Shown in pieces: positions 54,114 through 63,813 of a stretch of DNA of 64,000 bases (position 1 is its first letter; the number at the start of each line of letters is the position of its first letter). The position numbers were made by a program, and so were the translations under genes. A model generated the notes under the pieces. The model saw nothing but the letters and a program-made list of their open reading frames with translations. It was not told where the DNA came from and searched no databases. This DNA comes from Sphingomonas sp. Leaf230 (lineage in GTDB: Bacteria; Pseudomonadota; Alphaproteobacteria; Sphingomonadales; Sphingomonadaceae), in assembly GCF_001421745.1 (NCBI RefSeq), contig NZ_LMKW01000001.1, positions 248,001-312,000 on the forward strand. The letters run 5' to 3'.

Positions 54114-55874
54114 TTAAACCAGCGCCTTCGCTTCGTCGTCCATCGTGCCGGACACTTCGTTCGCCTGCAGGATCATGTCGGTATGCGCCGCGCCCGACGG
54201 GATCATCGGGAAGCAATTCGTCAGCTGCGACACGCGGCAGTCGACGATCACCGGGCCGTCATACGCCAGCATTTCAGCGATGCCGCTGTCGAGCTGGTCG
54301 TGCATCTCGATCAGGATGCCCTTCCAGCCATACGCCTCGCCGAGCTTGACGAAATCGGGCAGCGAATCCGAATAGCTCTCCGCATAGCGGCTCTCGTAGG
54401 TGAGCTCCTGCCACTGGCGGACCATGCCCATATACCGGTTGTTGAGGATGAAGATCTTCACCGGCAACCGGTATTGCGACGCGGTCGCCAGCTCCTGGAT
54501 GTTCATCTGGATCGACGCTTCGCCGGCGATGTCGATGACCAGCGCGTTCGGATTGCCGAGCTGCGCACCGATCGCGGCGGGCAGGCCATAGCCCATCGTG
54601 CCGAGACCACCGCTGGTCAGCCACTTGTTCGGCTTCTCGAACCCGAAATGCTGCGCCGCCCACATCTGGTGCTGGCCGACCTCGGTCGTGATGATCGGCG
54701 ACCGCGCGTGCGTGGCGTCGAACAGCGCCCGGATCGCACGCTGCGGCATGATCTCGTTCGGGTCGTTCTCGGGGAAATCGAGACACTTCACCGCGCGCCA
54801 GCCGGCGATGCGACGCTGCCAGTCGGTCGTGTCGGGCTTCGGATGCTGGCGGCTCTTCCAGATCCGCACCATGTCCTCGAGCGCATGGCCGACATCCGCG
54901 ATGATCCCAAGATCGACGCGCACGGTCTTGTTCACCGACGAGCGATCGATGTCGATATGCACCTTCCGCGAGTTCGGGCTGAACGCATCAAGCCGCCCGG
55001 TCACGCGGTCGTCGAAGCGCGAGCCGAGCGCGACGACGAGGTCGGCCTGGTTCATCGCCATGTTGGCCTCGTACGTGCCGTGCATCCCGAGCATGCCGAG
55101 CCACTGCGGGCCGGACGCGGGATAGGCGCCGAGACCCATCAGCGTCGACGTCACCGGCGCGCCGGTGATGCGGACGAGTTCGCACAGCAGCTGGCTCGCC
55201 GCCGGACCCGAGTTGATGATGCCGCCGCCGGTATACAGGATCGGGCGTTCGGCCGCGGCGAGCATGTCGACGAGCTGCTCGATCTGCGACTGGTCGGCCT
55301 TCACCTGCGGGCGATAAGTCTTGTGCTGGATCGGCCCCGGCTTCTTGTACCGAGCCGTCGCGACCTGCACGTCCTTGGGAATGTCCACGACCACCGGCCC
55401 CGGACGACCCGAGGTGGCGATGTGGAACGCCTCGTGGATCACGTCGCCAAGCTTGGCGGGATCCTTCACGAGGTAGTTGTGCTTCGAGCAATGGCGCGTG
55501 ATGCCGACGGTATCGGCCTCCTGGAACGCGTCGGTGCCGATCAGCGCGGTCGGCACCTGGCCGGTGATCACGACCATCGGGATCGAATCCATCAGCGCGT
55601 CGGTGATCCCGGTGACCGCGTTGGTCGCGCCCGGACCCGAGGTAACGAGCACCACGCCGGGCTTGCCGGTCGAGCGCGCGTAACCCTCGGCCGCATGCGT
55701 CGCAGCCTGTTCGTGGCGCACGAGGATGTGCTTGATCCGACCGCCGTTCGAATTGTGGCGAAACAGCGCGTCGTAGATCGGCAGCACGGCGCCACCCGGA
55801 TAGCCGAAGACGACCTCCACGCCGAGATCGCACAGCGCCTCGATCAGGATATCGGCTCCACTCTTCTCGGTCAT
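54114..55874 (-). CDS. ilvB: Acetolactate synthase large (catalytic) subunit
   Basis: A 586-residue thiamine-diphosphate enzyme condensing two pyruvates, or pyruvate and 2-oxobutyrate. The catalytic glutamate is in HILVRHEQAATHAAEGYAR; the FAD region is RFDDRVTGR; the ThDP motif reads IAGEASIQMNIQEL...NNRYMGM, with Glu where most enzymes have Asp (GD). Length is standard. In the 82 bp to miaA there is a stem GAGACGCT / AGCGTTCTC but no convincing leader peptide. Confidence 0.95.
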   Translation of the reverse strand: MTEKSGADILIEALCDLGVEVVFGYPGGAVLPIYDALFRHNSNGGRIKHILVRHEQAATHAAEGYARSTGKPGVVLVTSGPGATNAVTGITDALMDSIPMVVITGQVPTALIGTDAFQEADTVGITRHCSKHNYLVKDPAKLGDVIHEAFHIATSGRPGPVVVDIPKDVQVATARYKKPGPIQHKTYRPQVKADQSQIEQLVDMLAAAERPILYTGGGIINSGPAASQLLCELVRITGAPVTSTLMGLGAYPASGPQWLGMLGMHGTYEANMAMNQADLVVALGSRFDDRVTGRLDAFSPNSRKVHIDIDRSSVNKTVRVDLGIIADVGHALEDMVRIWKSRQHPKPDTTDWQRRIAGWRAVKCLDFPENDPNEIMPQRAIRALFDATHARSPIITTEVGQHQMWAAQHFGFEKPNKWLTSGGLGTMGYGLPAAIGAQLGNPNALVIDIAGEASIQMNIQELATASQYRLPVKIFILNNRYMGMVRQWQELTYESRYAESYSDSLPDFVKLGEAYGWKGILIEMHDQLDSGIAEMLAYDGPVIVDCRVSQLTNCFPMIPSGAAHTDMILQANEVSGTMDDEAKALV

Positions 55875-55956
55875 TTCATATCATCCTTTGCGAGAACGCT
55901 GCCTTTAGCGTCTCGTGGTGGGGCCGGCTACCGATATAAAAGATGCGTGTCAAACA

Positions 55957-56928
55957 TCATCTGAGCAATATAGTTTCAAATTGCTGCAGGCGCGTTGGGA
56001 GATCGATGGCTTCGCTGCGGGCCCAGTCGGGCGGCTGCTGATGTCGAAGCCACGTATATTGGCGCTTGGCATAGCGCCGTGTGGCGAGCGATCCGGCGGC
56101 GATGGTGTCGGGTTTCGAGGTTTCGCCGCGAACGAGCGCGGCGATCTCGGGCACACCGATCGCGCGGCGGATCGGCGCGTCCTGCGGGATGTCGGTGCGG
56201 GCGAGCAGCGCAGTGATTTCCTCGCGGCTGGTATCGGCCATCTCGGCGAAGCGCTGGTCGATGCGCGCGTTGAGCCAGTCGCGGTCGGGGATCAGGATCA
56301 GCGCGCGGACGCCGATCGTATCGCCGATCCCGCCGATCTTTTCCGTCTGCCAGTCGGCAAGCGTCCGGCCGGTACCGCGGACGACTTCTAGCGCTCGGGC
56401 GACGCGGGTTGTGTCGGCTGCGTTGAGCTTGGCGGCGGCTTGTGGGTCAAGTTGCGCGAGCGCGGCGTGCGCTTCGGCGACGGGGAGGGCGCGGACTTGC
56501 TCGCGAAGGGCCGGGTCGATCTCGGGAACAGGCGCGATGCCGTCGAGCAAGGTGCGGATATAGAGCCCGGTCCCGCCAACCAGGATCGGCAGCTTCCCCT
56601 CCGCAAGCGTGTCTCGGATCGCCAGCGTTGCCTCGGCGGCCCAGCGCGCGGTGGAGTAGGTGGCGTCGGCGGCGTCGACATGGCCGAACAGGCAGTGCGG
56701 AGCACTAGCCTCCTCTTCGCTCGACGGGCGAGCGGTGACGATACGGAGGTCGGCATAGACCTGCGCGGAGTCGGCGTTGATGATCACGCCGTCGTGGGCG
56801 TTGGCGACGGCAAGCGCGAGCGCGGACTTGCCGCTAGCGGTCGGCCCTGCGATGAGCGCCACCTTCGGGAGCGCGCCCGTTGATTGGGAGATGGGTATGT
56901 TCACGGCAACGCTTATAGCCTCGGGCAC
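55957..56928 (-). CDS. miaA: tRNA dimethylallyltransferase
   Basis: A 323-residue enzyme that prenylates A37 of tRNAs reading UNN codons. P-loop [42 protein letters not shown] and [10 protein letters not shown] are the conserved MiaA blocks. The longest frame begins at GTG 56928; GTG 56904 is another choice. Either way the 5' end overlaps the 5' end of divergent serB. The last codons (ETILLR) run up to the ilvB leader. Confidence 0.93.
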   Translation of the reverse strand: MPEAISVAVNIPISQSTGALPKVALIAGPTASGKSALALAVANAHDGVIINADSAQVYADLRIVTARPSSEEEASAPHCLFGHVDAADATYSTARWAAEATLAIRDTLAEGKLPILVGGTGLYIRTLLDGIAPVPEIDPALREQVRALPVAEAHAALAQLDPQAAAKLNAADTTRVARALEVVRGTGRTLADWQTEKIGGIGDTIGVRALILIPDRDWLNARIDQRFAEMADTSREEITALLARTDIPQDAPIRRAIGVPEIAALVRGETSKPDTIAAGSLATRRYAKRQYTWLRHQQPPDWARSEAIDLPTRLQQFETILLR

Positions 56929-57778
56929 GCTGACCGCAGGCGATATTTCGACCGCGATGGACCGCCTGCGCGACGCCGGGTGCGCGCCCGGCGCGAGTGG
57001 CTGGATCGACGTGGGCGACGCCGCCGACCTGATCTTCGGGATGGCGCCGGACGCGGCTCGGGTCGCGCTGGAGGGTGCGTTCGTCGATACCGACGTGGTC
57101 GTTCAATCGAGCGTGACGCGTACCAAGACGCTGCTGGTCGCCGACATGGACTCGACGATGATCACCGTCGAATGCATCGACGAACTCGCCGACTACGCCG
57201 GCATCAAGCCGCAGATCGCCGAAATCACCGAACGCGCGATGCGCGGCGAACTGGATTTCGAGGCAGCACTCGATGCCCGCGTGGCGCTGCTGGAGGGGTT
57301 GGCCGAGAGCGACATCGAACGCTGTCTTGCCGAACGCGTCAAGATCATGCCCGGCGCGAAGGCTCTCGTGCGGACGATGCGGTCGCGGGGCGCTCTGGCG
57401 GTGCTGGTTTCGGGTGGCTTCACGCGGTTCGCGGAGCCGGTAGCGAAGGAGATCGGCTTCGACCGCGCGATCGCCAACGTGCTGGAGATCGAGAGTGGCG
57501 TGCTGACGGGGACGGTGACCAAGCCGATCGTCGGCTCGGACACTAAGCTCACGACGCTACGGGCCGCGATCACCGAGCGGGGGATTGCGGTGGAGGAATC
57601 GCTCGCGGTCGGTGACGGCGCGAACGACCTGGCGATGATCGAGGCGGCCGGGCTGGGGGTAGCGTATCACGCTAAGCCTATCGTCGCGGTGGCTGCGGCT
57701 GCGCGGATCGATCATGGGGATCTGACGGCGCTTCTCTATGCGCAGGGTATCGCGAAGCAGCACTGGGTGCTGGACTAG
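56897..57778 (+). CDS. serB: Phosphoserine phosphatase
   Basis: A 293-residue HAD-family enzyme for the last step of serine synthesis. The catalytic motif is [22 protein letters not shown]; motif II is [15 protein letters not shown]; motif III-IV are GSDTKLTTL and [24 protein letters not shown]. An ACT-like N-terminal region of about 75 residues precedes it. The ATG at 56897 has GGAG six bases upstream. Its start overlaps divergent miaA. Confidence 0.95.
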   Translation: MFTATLIASGTLTAGDISTAMDRLRDAGCAPGASGWIDVGDAADLIFGMAPDAARVALEGAFVDTDVVVQSSVTRTKTLLVADMDSTMITVECIDELADYAGIKPQIAEITERAMRGELDFEAALDARVALLEGLAESDIERCLAERVKIMPGAKALVRTMRSRGALAVLVSGGFTRFAEPVAKEIGFDRAIANVLEIESGVLTGTVTKPIVGSDTKLTTLRAAITERGIAVEESLAVGDGANDLAMIEAAGLGVAYHAKPIVAVAAAARIDHGDLTALLYAQGIAKQHWVLD

Positions 57779-57788
57779 CCGCCCTTGC

Positions 57789-57913
57789 GATCCTCCCCCG
57801 CCAGGGGGAGGTGGCGCCGAAGGAGACGGAGGGGGAGGACACCGAACGCTGGTTTCCCTTACCTCCCCCTCCGTCTGGCAAGGGCCAGCCACCTCCCCCT
57901 GGCGGGGGAGGAT
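57789..57913. repeat. Palindromic repeat, family B (serB-lipoprotein gap)
   Basis: A 125-bp element from GATCCTCCCCCGCCAGGGGG to GGCGGGGGAGGAT, with inner arms GGAGACGGAGGGGGAGGA and CCTCCCCCTCCGTCTGG. It fills the gap between two converging genes and could end transcription from both sides. Confidence 0.75.
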
Positions 57914-57923
57914 GCAAATCGCT

Positions 57924-58406
57924 TTACCCCTTCGCCAACGGCGTACCGCTCGCGTTGCACACATACGTCGCGAGTTCCTCACGCAACGGCAAACCCTTGA
58001 TCGGTCGCAACGGGCCATCATGCGCCACGTTGGTCTCGACCAGCGCGCGGTTCGGACCAACGCCCAGCACATGGAACAGCCGCTTGCCGCAATCCGTCTC
58101 GGTGCGCGCATAGGCGACCTTGCCATCATGCTCCTGCCGCAGGATCGCGATGATCGTGCCGCTTGCCGCCTTCCGCTCCCGCAACAGGAAGTGGCGTGAC
58201 GTCGGATCGGAGGGGGTCGGGATCAATCGCCCCTTCACCGTCAGTTGCTCAGGCTTGGGTACCGCTACTTCGGTCTCGGCCAGATTGCGCAACGACACGC
58301 CGTTATCCACCATCGCGTCGGTAGTATTAGTCGCAGGCTGCTCGCCAGAACACGCGGCCAACAGCGTCGCGCCGGCAACTGCCAGCGCCAAGGTCTTCGA
58401 AATCAT
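57924..58406 (-). CDS. Lipoprotein of unknown function
   Basis: A 160-residue protein with a lipoprotein signal MISKTLALAVAGATLLAAC (lipobox LLAAC, cysteine at residue 19). The mature part contains HFLLRERKAASGTIIAILRQEHDGKVAYARTETDCG and two further cysteines (CGKR, YVCNAS). I do not recognise a characterised family. The ATG at 58406 begins the signal. Confidence 0.7.
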   Translation of the reverse strand: MISKTLALAVAGATLLAACSGEQPATNTTDAMVDNGVSLRNLAETEVAVPKPEQLTVKGRLIPTPSDPTSRHFLLRERKAASGTIIAILRQEHDGKVAYARTETDCGKRLFHVLGVGPNRALVETNVAHDGPLRPIKGLPLREELATYVCNASGTPLAKG

Positions 58407-58505
58407 GCATCTAGCTCCCGGTCGATGTCGAAACGAAACGACCGGTCCGGCTATTTGATCCCTGCCGCACACGATCGCTCATCCGCCGGGCAAAGGCACG
58501 ATCGC

Positions 58506-58715
58506 TCAGCGCGCCTTCTTGTCAGCCACCCGGTCCGTCCGCGCGACGGACTTCGGAGGGACGGCAGGGTCGCAGATGCGACGCGTCGGCTGGCACGCAA
58601 TCCCGACCGTAGAACACCCTTTGACGCTAGGCGCGGTAGGACACGCGCGGCATTGCTGCTTGATCTCGGTGCAAGTCGATGGCGCTGACAACAACGCCAG
58701 GGTCAGGAAGAACAT
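58506..58715 (-). CDS. Small Cys-rich exported protein of unknown function
   Basis: A 69-residue frame with a short hydrophobic start (MFFLTLALLSAPS) and six cysteines in the mature region (CTEIKQQCRACPTAPSVKGC, then C at about 41 and 49), followed by a basic tail. Disulfide stabilisation in the periplasm is likely if it is made. Family unknown; the frame is short and could be fortuitous. Confidence 0.5.
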   Translation of the reverse strand: MFFLTLALLSAPSTCTEIKQQCRACPTAPSVKGCSTVGIACQPTRRICDPAVPPKSVARTDRVADKKAR

Positions 58716-58760
58716 TCGCACATCCTCGTCATGAGTATCGCCGCAGACCCGCACATCCGC

Positions 58761-59831
58761 TCAGGGCGCGACGATCACGCACGCCACGCCAGACGCCGAG
58801 CAAGCCCGCGTCGCATCCGCCTTCGAAGCAAAACCACCCGCCTGAAGCCGCGTTACGCCGCCCGCCTTCGCGTAGAAGGGCTGTGCACCGCGCAGCTTGC
58901 CGCGAACCTTGTTCCACTGCGTCTCGGCATTGCCCTGATCGCGGAACGCGCCAAGCTGGACGCGCCAATTGCCCGTCGCACGCACCGGCGCGGGCTTGGC
59001 CGCAACAGCTTTTGCTGGAGCAGGTTTTGCCGGCACAGGCTTGGGCGGCTTCACCTGCGCCTGCCTGACCGGTGCCGGCTCGCGCGTCGGCGTCGGTGTC
59101 GGTTCCCGCGTAGGGGCCGGTTCGCGTGTCGGCCCGGGAACGCGCGCAGGAAGCGAACTCGGCGGCAGCTTCGACGGACGCGGCGCGCTGGCGGTACGCG
59201 GCGGCGCCACCGGCGTTTGCCCGACCGTAGCACGCGAAGGCCCCGGCGGCGGGGATTGCAACGCATATTGCTGCGCCAGCGCGGTGCCCTTCTCGCGGTC
59301 GGTGGGCGAGATATACTGGTCCATCTGCGCGAGCGTCTGCGAGGCCGACTGCAAGCCCGACGCCGACGCGCGCGTCATCAGCGCATAGGCTCGCGGGAAA
59401 TCGCGCGGTATGCCGTCGCCGTTGAACAACATCGTCCCGAGCACCAGCTGCGCCCGCGGTTCACCATGCGCGACCGATTTCTGCAGCCACGGCAGCGCAT
59501 CCGTCTTTTTTCCGGCCTGGAACAACGCGAGCCCGTAATTGTCGGCGGCCTGCACATGCCCCTGCATCGCCGCCTTCCGGAACCAGCTCTCGGCCAGCAC
59601 CGGATCCAGCGGTACGCCGCGCCCCAGCTTGTACGCCTGCGCCAGGTTGAACTGCGCGTCCGCATCGCCCGCCACCGCCAGCGGGCGCCACTCGGTGATC
59701 GCACGCGGATAATCGCCCTTCGCCCAGGCATCGACGCCGGCCTTCACATCGGCAAACGCAGGGACGGCGGCCAGCATTCCGCTCAACGCGATCGCACCCA
59801 CCAAAAGCTTACGCCGAACCGTCATCGCCAT
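58761..59831 (-). CDS. Sel1-repeat protein with C-terminal SPOR domain
   Basis: A 356-residue exported protein: signal peptide (MAMTVRRKLLVGAIALSGMLAAVPAFA), four Sel1/TPR-like repeats (GDADAQFNLAQAYKLGRGVPLD, GHVQAADNYGLALFQAGK, GEPRAQLVLGTMLFNGDGIPRD), a long Pro/Thr/Arg-rich linker (TREPAPTREPTPTPTREPAP) and a SPOR domain (NWRVQLGAFRDQGNAETQWN). SPOR domains bind denuded glycan at the division septum. It is divergent from a second TPR-SPOR gene. Confidence 0.85.
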   Translation of the reverse strand: MAMTVRRKLLVGAIALSGMLAAVPAFADVKAGVDAWAKGDYPRAITEWRPLAVAGDADAQFNLAQAYKLGRGVPLDPVLAESWFRKAAMQGHVQAADNYGLALFQAGKKTDALPWLQKSVAHGEPRAQLVLGTMLFNGDGIPRDFPRAYALMTRASASGLQSASQTLAQMDQYISPTDREKGTALAQQYALQSPPPGPSRATVGQTPVAPPRTASAPRPSKLPPSSLPARVPGPTREPAPTREPTPTPTREPAPVRQAQVKPPKPVPAKPAPAKAVAAKPAPVRATGNWRVQLGAFRDQGNAETQWNKVRGKLRGAQPFYAKAGGVTRLQAGGFASKADATRACSASGVACVIVAP

Positions 59832-60037
59832 CCCTCATACCGTCTCGCCGCCACCATGCCGCCGTTCGTCGCGCAAGGCAAAGGGCGACCGTTCCCGATG
59901 CCCAACATCGCGCGTCGGTAAGTCATTATGAAGTCGCGTTAACCGCTTCTTTAAACCGACATGGCACTCCGTACGCGAATACCGGGAGTGGGAACTATGT
60001 GCGGTCTAGCGTTTGCCATGAAACAGGGATTGCCCCG

Positions 60038-61354
60038 ATGACCACGCGCGCTCTCCTCCTCGGCGGCATCTCCGCCCTCCTGCTCGGCGGCACGATGGTC
60101 GGCTGTGCCGCGAACGGGGGCGGCATCGCCTCGGCCAGTGATCGCAACGCGGCGCTCGCGGCAAAGGGCGCGGCTGGCACTGCGGGGCAGGCGCAGGCGG
60201 CACTCGCGCGCAACGATGGTCTTATCGCGATCGGCTATGCGGAGCGTGCGGTGGCACTGATGCCGCAGCAGGCGGACTACCGGATGCTGCTCGGCCAGAG
60301 CTATCTCAAGGGCGGGCGGTTCGCCTCGGCTTCGCACGCGTTCGCCGACGCGCTGCAACTGTCGCCGACCAACGGCAGGGCGGCGCTCGACCTCGCGCTG
60401 TCGCAGATCGCGACCGGAGACTGGCAGTCGGCGCGCCACAGCCTCGAAGCAAACGCCGCGATCATCCCGGCGGTCGATCGTGGCCTTGCCCTGTCGCTCG
60501 CGGGCGATACCGCGGGCGGGATAGCGGTCCTGATCGAAGCCGCCCGTTCGCCCGCTTCCAATGCGAAGATACGCCAGAACCTCGCGCTGAGCTTCGCGCT
60601 GGCGGGACGCTGGCAGGAGGCCCGCGTGGTCGCGGCGGCAGACATGGCACCAGCAGACGTTGACGCCCGGCTCGAGCAATGGGCTTTGTTTGCGCAGCCG
60701 GCCAAGGCATCCGACCAAGTGGCGAGCCTGCTCGGCGTTCGCGCAGTGGCGGATGTAGGACAGCCAGTCGCGCTGGCGTTGAACGCGCCTTCGCTGGAGA
60801 CACCGGGTGTTCCGGAACAGGCCTTGGCGGCAGCGGATCCGGTCATCGCGCCGACCGAAGCTGCGCCTGTGCAGCTCGCTTCGGTATCAGCAGCTGGCGT
60901 CTCGAGAATCGCGTTCGGACCGCGACAGGAAGTCGTCCAGGCGTTGCCGACGATGATGCTCCGTCCGGCCGGCGGCTCGATCAAGCTCGCGTCCGCGCCC
61001 GTCTCATCGGGTCGCGCCATGGCGACCGCGGCGTATCAGGTAAAGGCACCCGCGACCGGCAACTGGTACGTCCAACTCGGCGCCTTCGAGAGCGCGGGGG
61101 TCGCAAGGGACGGCTGGGCCCGCGCCGCACGCCGATTCGCGGTGCTCGCCAGTTATTCGCCGAACGGCATGACGTTCAAGGCGAAGGGCGAGGATGTCTA
61201 CCGCCTCTCGGTCGGCGGGTTCAGCAAGTCGGCGGCGAATGCGATGTGCCGCCAGTATCACGCCAAGGGCGGCGCCTGTTTCGTCCGCCAAGGCGCGGGC
61301 GACGTCATGGCGCAGTGGTTGCGCAAGCCCGGCATGCAGATGGCGTCGCGGTAA
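60038..61354 (+). CDS. TPR-SPOR lipoprotein
   Basis: A 438-residue protein with a lipoprotein signal (MTTRALLLGGISALLLGGTMVGC), TPR-like repeats in residues about 45-190 (AEAERAVAL-like YAERAVALMPQQADYRMLLGQ, GRFASASHAFADALQLSP), a variable middle and a C-terminal SPOR domain (NWYVQLGAFESAGVARDGW). Probably outer-membrane anchored and septal. The ATG at 60038 follows CAGGGA. Confidence 0.85.
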   Translation: MTTRALLLGGISALLLGGTMVGCAANGGGIASASDRNAALAAKGAAGTAGQAQAALARNDGLIAIGYAERAVALMPQQADYRMLLGQSYLKGGRFASASHAFADALQLSPTNGRAALDLALSQIATGDWQSARHSLEANAAIIPAVDRGLALSLAGDTAGGIAVLIEAARSPASNAKIRQNLALSFALAGRWQEARVVAAADMAPADVDARLEQWALFAQPAKASDQVASLLGVRAVADVGQPVALALNAPSLETPGVPEQALAAADPVIAPTEAAPVQLASVSAAGVSRIAFGPRQEVVQALPTMMLRPAGGSIKLASAPVSSGRAMATAAYQVKAPATGNWYVQLGAFESAGVARDGWARAARRFAVLASYSPNGMTFKAKGEDVYRLSVGGFSKSAANAMCRQYHAKGGACFVRQGAGDVMAQWLRKPGMQMASR

Positions 61355-61391
61355 GGGCCGTCTAAAGGTCTTGCTTGCCCGTTCTCAGGGT

Positions 61392-61496
61392 ACCACCCCG
61401 GCGGAGGCCGGGGCCCAGTTGGGAAACTTCGCTAATTGAAGGCGGCCCTTCGTTGCGCCGGCCTTGCCAATTGGGCCCCGGCCTCCGCCGGGGTGG
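61392..61496. repeat. Palindromic repeat, family C (SPOR gene / pyrC' gap)
   Basis: A 105-bp element with ends ACCACCCCGGCGGAGGCCGG and CCGGCCTCCGCCGGGGTGG, each flanked inward by CCCA(A/G)TTGGG arms. It sits between two converging genes, like the family B copy at 57789. Close relative of 52232-52337. Confidence 0.75.
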
Positions 61497-61512
61497 CGAG
61501 GATATGCGGCCC

Positions 61513-62733
61513 TTACAGAACCTCGCGCCCACCCTTCCACAACCGCAACACGCGCCCCTGAACCGGCAAGCCATCGAACGGCGTATTCCCCGCCTCTGCC
61601 AGAAACGCCTCCCCGACGATCTGCCAAGGTGCCAGCGGGTCGAACAGCATCAGGTCGGCCGGCTTGCCGACCTCCAGAGTCCCCGTATCCAGCCCCAGCA
61701 CCCGCGCCGGATTGCTGGCGAGCAGCGCGAACAGCCGCTCCAGCGTCAGCAGTTCGTCACGCACCAGCATCAGCGCGAGCGGCAACAGCGTCTCCGCACC
61801 CGCCATCCCACTGCTCGAATCGGTAAACGGCAGCCGCTTCTCCTCGGGCCCCCGCGGCTCATGTCCCGAACACAGCACGTCGATCGTTCCATCGGCGATC
61901 GCATCGAGCGCCGCCCGCCGGTCGCTCTCCGCACGCAAAGGCGGCGACAGCAGCGCGAACGACCGGAAATCACTGACCGCGATCTCCGACAGATGCAGAT
62001 GCGCCGGCGTGATCCCACACGTGACGGCAACGCCACGACGTTTAGCCGCCCGGATCAGGTCGAACCCGGCCGCCGTCGTAACCTGGCGAATATGGATCCG
62101 AGCCCCAGTATCCTCGGCAAGCATCAGGTCACGCGCGATCGCCAGCGCTTCGGCAACAGCCGGTGCGGCAGGCAGGCCGAGCCGCGTCGCCGTCTCGCCC
62201 TCGGTCGCAACTGCGCCTGCGGTCAGCCCGCCATCCTCGGCATGCGCGATCACCGTCACGTCGAGATCGCGCGCATAGGCGAGCACCCGCCGCATTACGC
62301 CACTATCGCCAATCCAGTGCTTGCCCGTCCCGACCGCCTTCGCACCAGCCGAAAGACAGATCGCCATCTCGGCAAGATCACGGCCTTCGAGCCCGCGCGT
62401 GGCGGCGGCGATCGGGTGGATCCAGAGGTCGGGCTTGCCGATCAACGCGGCGCGCTGGACGATACCGGGGTCGTCCAGCACCGGCGACTGGTCGGGCATC
62501 AAGCCGATCCGCACGATCCCGCCGGCACGAAACGCAGCACGATCGACCTTAGCCACGCCGAGATCGACGATCCCGGGCGCGACCGTCTTGCCGCCACAGT
62601 CGACGATGTCCGCATCGGCCGGAATATCGACGATCCCGGTCGCGACGATCACGCCGTCGCGAACCAGCAGATTGCCCTTCGACACGCCGCCGACGGGGCA
62701 GGCGAGCGTCGCGTTGGTGAGTGCGAGGATCAT
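61513..62733 (-). CDS. pyrC': Dihydroorotase-like protein lacking metal ligands (PyrC'/PyrX)
   Basis: A 406-residue amidohydrolase-fold protein of dihydroorotase size. The metal-binding HxH after the first strand is replaced: [17 protein letters not shown] has no histidine where DxHxH is normal, and the terminal aspartate motif reads [13 protein letters not shown] instead of DHAPH. The lysine region and HAEDGG are retained. Such proteins (PyrC', PyrX) are inactive but needed for assembly of the aspartate transcarbamoylase dodecamer in pseudomonads. The start overlaps the pyrB stop by ATGA. Confidence 0.85.
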   Translation of the reverse strand: MILALTNATLACPVGGVSKGNLLVRDGVIVATGIVDIPADADIVDCGGKTVAPGIVDLGVAKVDRAAFRAGGIVRIGLMPDQSPVLDDPGIVQRAALIGKPDLWIHPIAAATRGLEGRDLAEMAICLSAGAKAVGTGKHWIGDSGVMRRVLAYARDLDVTVIAHAEDGGLTAGAVATEGETATRLGLPAAPAVAEALAIARDLMLAEDTGARIHIRQVTTAAGFDLIRAAKRRGVAVTCGITPAHLHLSEIAVSDFRSFALLSPPLRAESDRRAALDAIADGTIDVLCSGHEPRGPEEKRLPFTDSSSGMAGAETLLPLALMLVRDELLTLERLFALLASNPARVLGLDTGTLEVGKPADLMLFDPLAPWQIVGEAFLAEAGNTPFDGLPVQGRVLRLWKGGREVL

Positions 62734-63716
62734 ACCCACCCCTCCACGCCGCGCGCTCTTCGCGTCAGTACATCGAGGCAGGCCATCCGGACGGCCACCC
62801 CCATCTCGACCTGCTCGGTAATCGCCGACCGCACATGATCCGCCACCGCGGAGTCGATCTCCACACCCCGGTTCATCGGCCCAGGATGCATTACCAGCGC
62901 GTCGGGCGCCGCCTTCGCCAACCGGTCGAGCGTCAGGCCGTAGCGCATACGGTATTCGCGCGTGGAGGGCACATAAGCCCCATCCATCCGCTCGTTCTGG
63001 AGCCGGAGCATCATCACCACGTCCGCACCCTCCAGCGCCTTGTCGAAATCGGTAAACGCACGCACGCCCATCCGCTCGATCATCGGGGGCATCAGCGTCG
63101 AGGGCGCGCAAACGCGGACCTCGGCTGCAAGCGCGGTGAGCGCCAGGATGTTGGACCGCGCGACACGGCTGTGCAGCAGATCCCCGCAGATCACGACGCG
63201 CTGCCCCGCGATCGAGCCCTTCCGCCGCCGGATCGTCAGCGCATCGAGCAACGCCTGCGTCGGATGCTCGTGCCGTCCATCGCCCGCGTTCAGCACCGGA
63301 CAATCGACCTTGTCCGCGATCAACCGCACCGCGCCGCTCGACATATGCCGGATCACGATCACGTCCGCGCGCATCGCGTTCAACGTCATTGCCGTATCGA
63401 TCAGCGTCTCGCCCTTCTTCACGCTCGACTGCGCCGCGTGCATGTTGACGACATCCGCCCCCAGCCGCTTCCCCGCGATCTCGAACGACAGCAAAGTCCG
63501 TGTCGAATTCTCGAAAAACGCGTTGATCTGGGTAAGCCCCGCAAGCCGCTTGTCCGGCGTTGCATGAGTCCGGTTCGCCTCGACCCACGTCTCCGCCTCG
63601 TCGAGCAGGAACGCGATCTCGTGTGGCTGGAGCCCGTCGATACCGGTGAGATGCCGGTGCGGGAAGACGGCGCCGCCTTCGATGAGGGCGGCGGGGCGGT
63701 GATCTGAGGTTCGCAT
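62730..63716 (-). CDS. pyrB: Aspartate carbamoyltransferase
   Basis: A 328-residue catalytic subunit. The carbamoyl-phosphate loop [16 protein letters not shown], the 80s-loop region SSVKKGETL and [14 protein letters not shown] are intact, as are [11 protein letters not shown] and the C-terminal helix. Catalyses the first committed pyrimidine step. N-terminal extension of about 20 residues is common in the class that pairs with PyrC'. The downstream gene is an inactive dihydroorotase homologue, matching that class. Confidence 0.95.
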   Translation of the reverse strand: MRTSDHRPAALIEGGAVFPHRHLTGIDGLQPHEIAFLLDEAETWVEANRTHATPDKRLAGLTQINAFFENSTRTLLSFEIAGKRLGADVVNMHAAQSSVKKGETLIDTAMTLNAMRADVIVIRHMSSGAVRLIADKVDCPVLNAGDGRHEHPTQALLDALTIRRRKGSIAGQRVVICGDLLHSRVARSNILALTALAAEVRVCAPSTLMPPMIERMGVRAFTDFDKALEGADVVMMLRLQNERMDGAYVPSTREYRMRYGLTLDRLAKAAPDALVMHPGPMNRGVEIDSAVADHVRSAITEQVEMGVAVRMACLDVLTRRARGVEGWV

Positions 63717-63813
63717 TAAAAGCGCGGGATAGTGTCCGCGGGGGCAGGGGGCAAGCGTCGCGCGACGCCTCGCTGCATCCGCATGGTTAACCGCATTTTA
63801 GCGCGGGCGTGGG

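Noticed and set aside
55875..55956. A leader peptide for ilvB ([10 protein letters not shown])
   Set aside because: Only two Leu codons, no Ile or Val run, no clear ribosome-binding site, and no convincing paired stems.
54018..55964. A 648-codon open frame on the + strand
   Set aside because: Exact antisense of ilvB with His/Arg/Asp-rich composition; ilvB is intact and clearly coding.
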